Positions 6,167-8,211 of a stretch of 8,211 nucleotides of DNA are shown here, piece after piece. A program made the translations under genes and the position numbers. The notes beneath the pieces are model-generated. The model was not told where the DNA came from. It did not search any database and was given only the letters and a program-made list of their open reading frames with translations. The stretch is from contig DAOWAK010000032.1 in assembly GCA_030634605.1 (NCBI GenBank), forward strand, positions 1 through 8,211. Direction: 5' to 3'. How positions within the stretch are numbered: position 1 is the first letter of the stretch; every line of letters begins with the position of its first letter. Source of the stretch: Sedimentisphaerales bacterium (GTDB taxonomy: Bacteria > Planctomycetota > Phycisphaerae > Sedimentisphaerales > SM23-30).

Positions 6167-7747
6167 CTAGCGTTCCTGCTCAGATAAGAGTTTGTAATCG
6201 ATGCTGTCCGCCAGGGCTTGCCAGGAAGCATCGATAATGTTTTCCGAAACACCGATTGTGCCCCAGTTTTGATGCTGGTCGCTGGAGTTGATAACGACGC
6301 GAACCTTAGCGGCGGTGCCGGCTTTGGAGTTAACGACCCGGACGCGATAATCAACCAGTTGCATATTTTTTATGGCTGGGTAGTGAGGCTCCAGTGCCCG
6401 ACGCAAAGCACCATCAAGAGCATTGACCGGACCGTCGCCCTCTGCAACGCGGTGTTCAACCTGGCCGTTGACGCGAATTTTAACGATGGCTTCGGTAACA
6501 GCTTCGGTAGCTGTGCTTTTGAAAATTACCGTGCGGTAATGATCGAGTTCAAAAAAATTGGGATACCGTCCCAAAAAACGCCTGACAATCAGGTCGAAAC
6601 TGGCTTCGGCGGTTTCAAACTGGTAGCCTTCATTTTCCAGGTCCTGAACGTGCTTAAGAATTTTCCGAACCAGGTTTTTATCTTTCACCAGGGCAAGCTT
6701 TTCGCTTTTGGCCAAAAGGTTGGAAGCCCCGGACAGTTCGCTGATAATAATCCGTCGGCTGTTGCCTACCGATTCGGGGTTGATATGTTCGTAAGATCGG
6801 CTGTTTTTGCTTACCGCATGGACATGCATGCCGCCTTTATGGGCGAAGCTGGAATTGCCGACATAAGGCTGATTCAGCGGAAGATTCAGGTTAGCGGTCT
6901 CGTAAACATAACGGGAAACTTCAGTCAGCTTGCTCAGCCCGTTTTTACGCAGGCAGCGACAGTCCATTTTCAAAGCCAGATTGGCGATAATAGCACACAA
7001 ATCAGCATTGCCACAGCGTTCGCCGAATCCGTTGATAGTGCCCTGAACCTGAATGGCCCCCTTGCGAACCGCCTGCAGGGAATTGGCCACTGCCAGGCCG
7101 GCGTCGTTATGGGCATGAATTCCCAGCGGAACGGCGGTTTGCTGCAAAACTTCATCGACGATCTGACCGATTTCCGGTTCCAGGGTGCCGCCATTGGTGT
7201 CGCACAAAATCAGCCGGGCCGCTCCCGCCTCAGCAGCAGCCTGGAGAACTTTCATAGCGTAAACCGGATTGTCTTTGTAGCCGTCGAAAAAATGTTCGGC
7301 GTCAAAAAACACTTCACGGTCTTTACGCTTGAGGTAACGCACCGAGTCGGCAACCATGCGCAGATTTTCTTCCAGGGTAGCCGAGAGAATTTTTTTAACC
7401 TGCATGTCCCAGCCCTTGGCTACCAGCGTAACCACCGAAGCACGGGATTTTTTCAACGCGTTCAGACTGACGTCATCCCGGGCTTTGGTGTTCTTCTTGC
7501 GGGTCATTCCAAAGGCGACGATTCGACTGTGTTTAAATTTCCGCTTACGAACCTCCTTAAAAAAAGCTTCGTCTTTAGCGTTGCTCAGCGGGTAACCGCC
7601 TTCGATGAAATCCACTCCCAACTCATCGAGCTTAGCGGTAATCAGCAATTTGTCTTCCAGGGAAAACGCCACTCCCTTGGCCTGAGCACCGTCGCGCAAA
7701 GTGGTGTCGTAGATTTCGATTTTTTTTGACTTATTATTTTTAGCCAT
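6167..7747 (-). CDS. cimA: (R)-citramalate synthase
   Basis: CimA condenses pyruvate with acetyl-CoA to (R)-citramalate, opening the threonine-independent route to 2-oxobutanoate and isoleucine. The 526-residue product starts with the HMGL-like barrel: DTTLRDGAQ (14-22, with catalytic R18-D19), EHFFDGYKDNP (151-161, a hallmark of citramalate rather than isopropylmalate synthases), LCDTNGG (181-187), the metal ligands in HAHND (211-215), NGFGERCGNADL (239-250) and HKGGMH (303-308). A C-terminal LeuA-type regulatory domain (about 390-520) would bind isoleucine as feedback inhibitor. I chose the ATG at 7747 because AGGA lies eight bases upstream. An upstream TTG at 7801 would add 18 unlikely residues and has no ribosome site. 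The gene is single and is preceded by an attenuator leader with isoleucine codons. Confidence 0.95.
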   Translation of the reverse strand: MAKNNKSKKIEIYDTTLRDGAQAKGVAFSLEDKLLITAKLDELGVDFIEGGYPLSNAKDEAFFKEVRKRKFKHSRIVAFGMTRKKNTKARDDVSLNALKKSRASVVTLVAKGWDMQVKKILSATLEENLRMVADSVRYLKRKDREVFFDAEHFFDGYKDNPVYAMKVLQAAAEAGAARLILCDTNGGTLEPEIGQIVDEVLQQTAVPLGIHAHNDAGLAVANSLQAVRKGAIQVQGTINGFGERCGNADLCAIIANLALKMDCRCLRKNGLSKLTEVSRYVYETANLNLPLNQPYVGNSSFAHKGGMHVHAVSKNSRSYEHINPESVGNSRRIIISELSGASNLLAKSEKLALVKDKNLVRKILKHVQDLENEGYQFETAEASFDLIVRRFLGRYPNFFELDHYRTVIFKSTATEAVTEAIVKIRVNGQVEHRVAEGDGPVNALDGALRRALEPHYPAIKNMQLVDYRVRVVNSKAGTAAKVRVVINSSDQHQNWGTIGVSENIIDASWQALADSIDYKLLSEQER

Positions 7748-7830
7748 TTTTATATTCCTGACCTCGCCTGACAACAATTTTGTGACTTGTCTGACCAACA
7801 ATTATGCACTTCACGTTTAGGGACCAAAAC

Positions 7831-7864
7831 AAAAAAAGCCCCGGGGCCAAAACCCCGAGGCTTT
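7831..7864 (-). terminator. Attenuator terminator in the cimA leader
   Basis: On the minus strand AAAGCCTCGGGG (7864-7853) pairs with CCCCGGGGCTTT (7846-7835), giving twelve continuous pairs including one U-G, around the loop TTTTGG. Seven T residues (7837-7831) close it. It lies 83 bases before the cimA ATG and after the leader peptide. No longer gene precedes it, so it acts on the cimA transcript itself. The plus strand has only a weak T run. Confidence 0.88.
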
Positions 7865-7889
7865 GATATATACCAAATGCGTATCGGGG

Positions 7890-7946
7890 CTATCCCGCTG
7901 TCATCGCAATAATAATACCAATAATTTCACAACTTATCTTGTTCAT
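7890..7946 (-). CDS. Isoleucine-rich leader peptide of cimA
   Basis: The 18-codon frame reads MNKISCEIIGIIIAMTAG. Six codons are isoleucine (one ATA, five ATT), and five of these fall within the six codons 8-13 around a single glycine. AAGAGG (7961-7956) lies nine bases before the ATG, a good ribosome site. The stop TAG overlaps the start of the antiterminator arm. The peptide itself probably has no function; its translation senses charged isoleucine tRNA. No valine or leucine codon is present, unlike the mixed leaders of enterobacterial ilv operons, which fits control of an enzyme specific to isoleucine. Confidence 0.78.
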   Translation of the reverse strand: MNKISCEIIGIIIAMTAG

Positions 7947-7969
7947 AATTACAAACCTCTTTAAGCCCT

Positions 7970-7999
7970 ATAATAATTTCCCCCGCTTCGGCCTGTCAA
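7970..7999 (-). promoter_or_regulatory. Promoter of the cimA leader transcript
   Basis: On the minus strand a perfect TTGACA (7999-7994) is followed after 18 bases by TATTAT (7975-7970), five of six consensus bases. Transcription would start near 7963, giving a leader of about 216 bases before cimA, with the leader-peptide ATG only some 17 bases in. Position and quality fit the attenuator behind it. Confidence 0.75.
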
Positions 8000-8211
8000 T
8001 AGGTTTTTTACAGCAGGGACCAGCCCCAGGCAGTTCTGACGGGTTAATTTCTGGTGCTTTCAGGGGTATTTGGGCTGGGGTTTTGGGGGCTGGCAAGCTG
8101 ATTATAGGGCGTATTTAACGGGCTAAATCGGTAAAATACCGTTTTTTTCAGCCTTCGGGGCAGGTAAGATAATTGTGTATGGGTGATACCCAATAGCTGT
8201 CTAATCTTATA
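8000..8211. other. Non-coding right end of window
   Basis: No protein gene can be supported here on either strand. The stretch holds an inverted repeat CCAGCCCC (8020-8027) with GGGGCTGG (8086-8093), runs of G between 8061 and 8089, the plus-strand terminator at 8129-8148 and a UUCG-type mini-hairpin at 8152-8159. Genes beyond the right edge may extend their control region into it. Confidence 0.6.
8125..8148 (+). terminator. Orphan plus-strand intrinsic terminator
   Basis: CGGTA (8129-8133) pairs with TACCG (8137-8141) across a three-base loop, with three further A-T pairs beyond one mismatch, and is followed by seven T residues. The T tract exists only on the plus strand. No plus-strand protein gene lies upstream in the 380 bases back to cimA, so what it terminates is unknown. 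Confidence 0.65.

Larger units (their letters stand above)
7831..7963 (-). promoter_or_regulatory. Isoleucine-responsive transcription attenuator of cimA
   Basis: The leader RNA offers two exclusive folds. In the antiterminator, AGCCCCGA (7891-7884, starting in the leader stop codon) pairs with TCGGGGTT (7858-7851), which takes away the left arm of the terminator. A small protecting hairpin, CGGG (7897-7894) with CCCG (7888-7885), competes for the same segment. A ribosome held at the isoleucine codons (7925-7908) would leave the antiterminator arm free and allow read-through. A ribosome reaching the stop would cover it and let the terminator form. This is the classical amino-acid attenuation layout known from ilv, leu, his and trp operons. 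The pairings are seen in the sequence; the mechanism is inferred. Confidence 0.78.

Noticed and set aside
5872..6354. A 160-codon minus-strand frame running out of cimA toward glgP
   Set aside because: It starts inside the cimA C-terminal domain in another frame and crosses the cimA terminator. No ribosome site supports it.
6218..7729. A 503-codon open frame on the plus strand, antisense to cimA
   Set aside because: The minus strand carries every citramalate synthase motif in order. The antisense peptide shows no recognisable domain and no ribosome site; long antisense frames are common opposite genes of this codon use.
7748..7801. An earlier TTG start for cimA adding 18 residues
   Set aside because: There is no ribosome site before the TTG, whereas the ATG at 7747 has AGGA eight bases upstream and the family begins close to the DTTLRDG motif.
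7831..7864. The strong hairpin before cimA as terminator of a separate upstream minus-strand gene
   Set aside because: No such gene exists between the hairpin and the right edge except the 18-codon leader. The mutually exclusive fold with 7891-7884 fits attenuation better.

Overview
The window carries five protein genes of ordinary bacterial housekeeping and metabolism, one very short leader-peptide gene, one gene remnant and several well-formed intrinsic terminators. Codon use is moderately GC-rich and RBS motifs are of the normal GGAG/AAGG type. The content (peptidoglycan synthesis, a Thermotoga-type glucan phosphorylase, a citramalate route to isoleucine, repeat-rich spacers with GC hairpins) fits a free-living Gram-negative-type bacterium. 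The repeat-like spacers and the release-factor methylase/MurA order suggest a planctomycete (Phycisphaerae-like) or a relative. That placement is an inference from general impression, not proven here.

Left part, plus strand: the 3' end of prmC (2-427), a 416-base spacer full of small palindromes and hairpins (428-843), murA (844-2109), and a creatininase-family gene overlapping murA by ATGA (2106-2915). Directly behind it, in the same frame, lies a short remnant that reads like the metal-binding segment of a fumarylacetoacetate hydrolase (FAH) family enzyme (about 2919-3053). It contains a perfect 18-base tandem duplication.

Middle, minus strand: an 868-residue alpha-glucan phosphorylase (5699-3093) with its own terminator (3027-3060). 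The terminator lies within the FAH-like remnant and just beyond its stop codon. A 467-base spacer follows, holding a doubtful 71-codon plus-strand frame and a terminator that works for both strands (6095-6124).

Right part, minus strand: citramalate synthase cimA (7747-6167). Upstream of it is what looks like a complete classical transcription attenuator: a TTGACA/TATTAT promoter, a Shine-Dalgarno site, an 18-codon leader peptide with six isoleucine codons (five within a six-codon stretch), an antiterminator helix beginning in the leader stop codon, and a 12-bp terminator stem with a seven-U tract. Because CimA makes the first committed intermediate of the pyruvate/citramalate route to isoleucine, the leader codon bias and the gene it controls match. 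This is the most interesting item in the window. Beyond it (8000-8211) no protein gene is visible, but there is an orphan plus-strand terminator.
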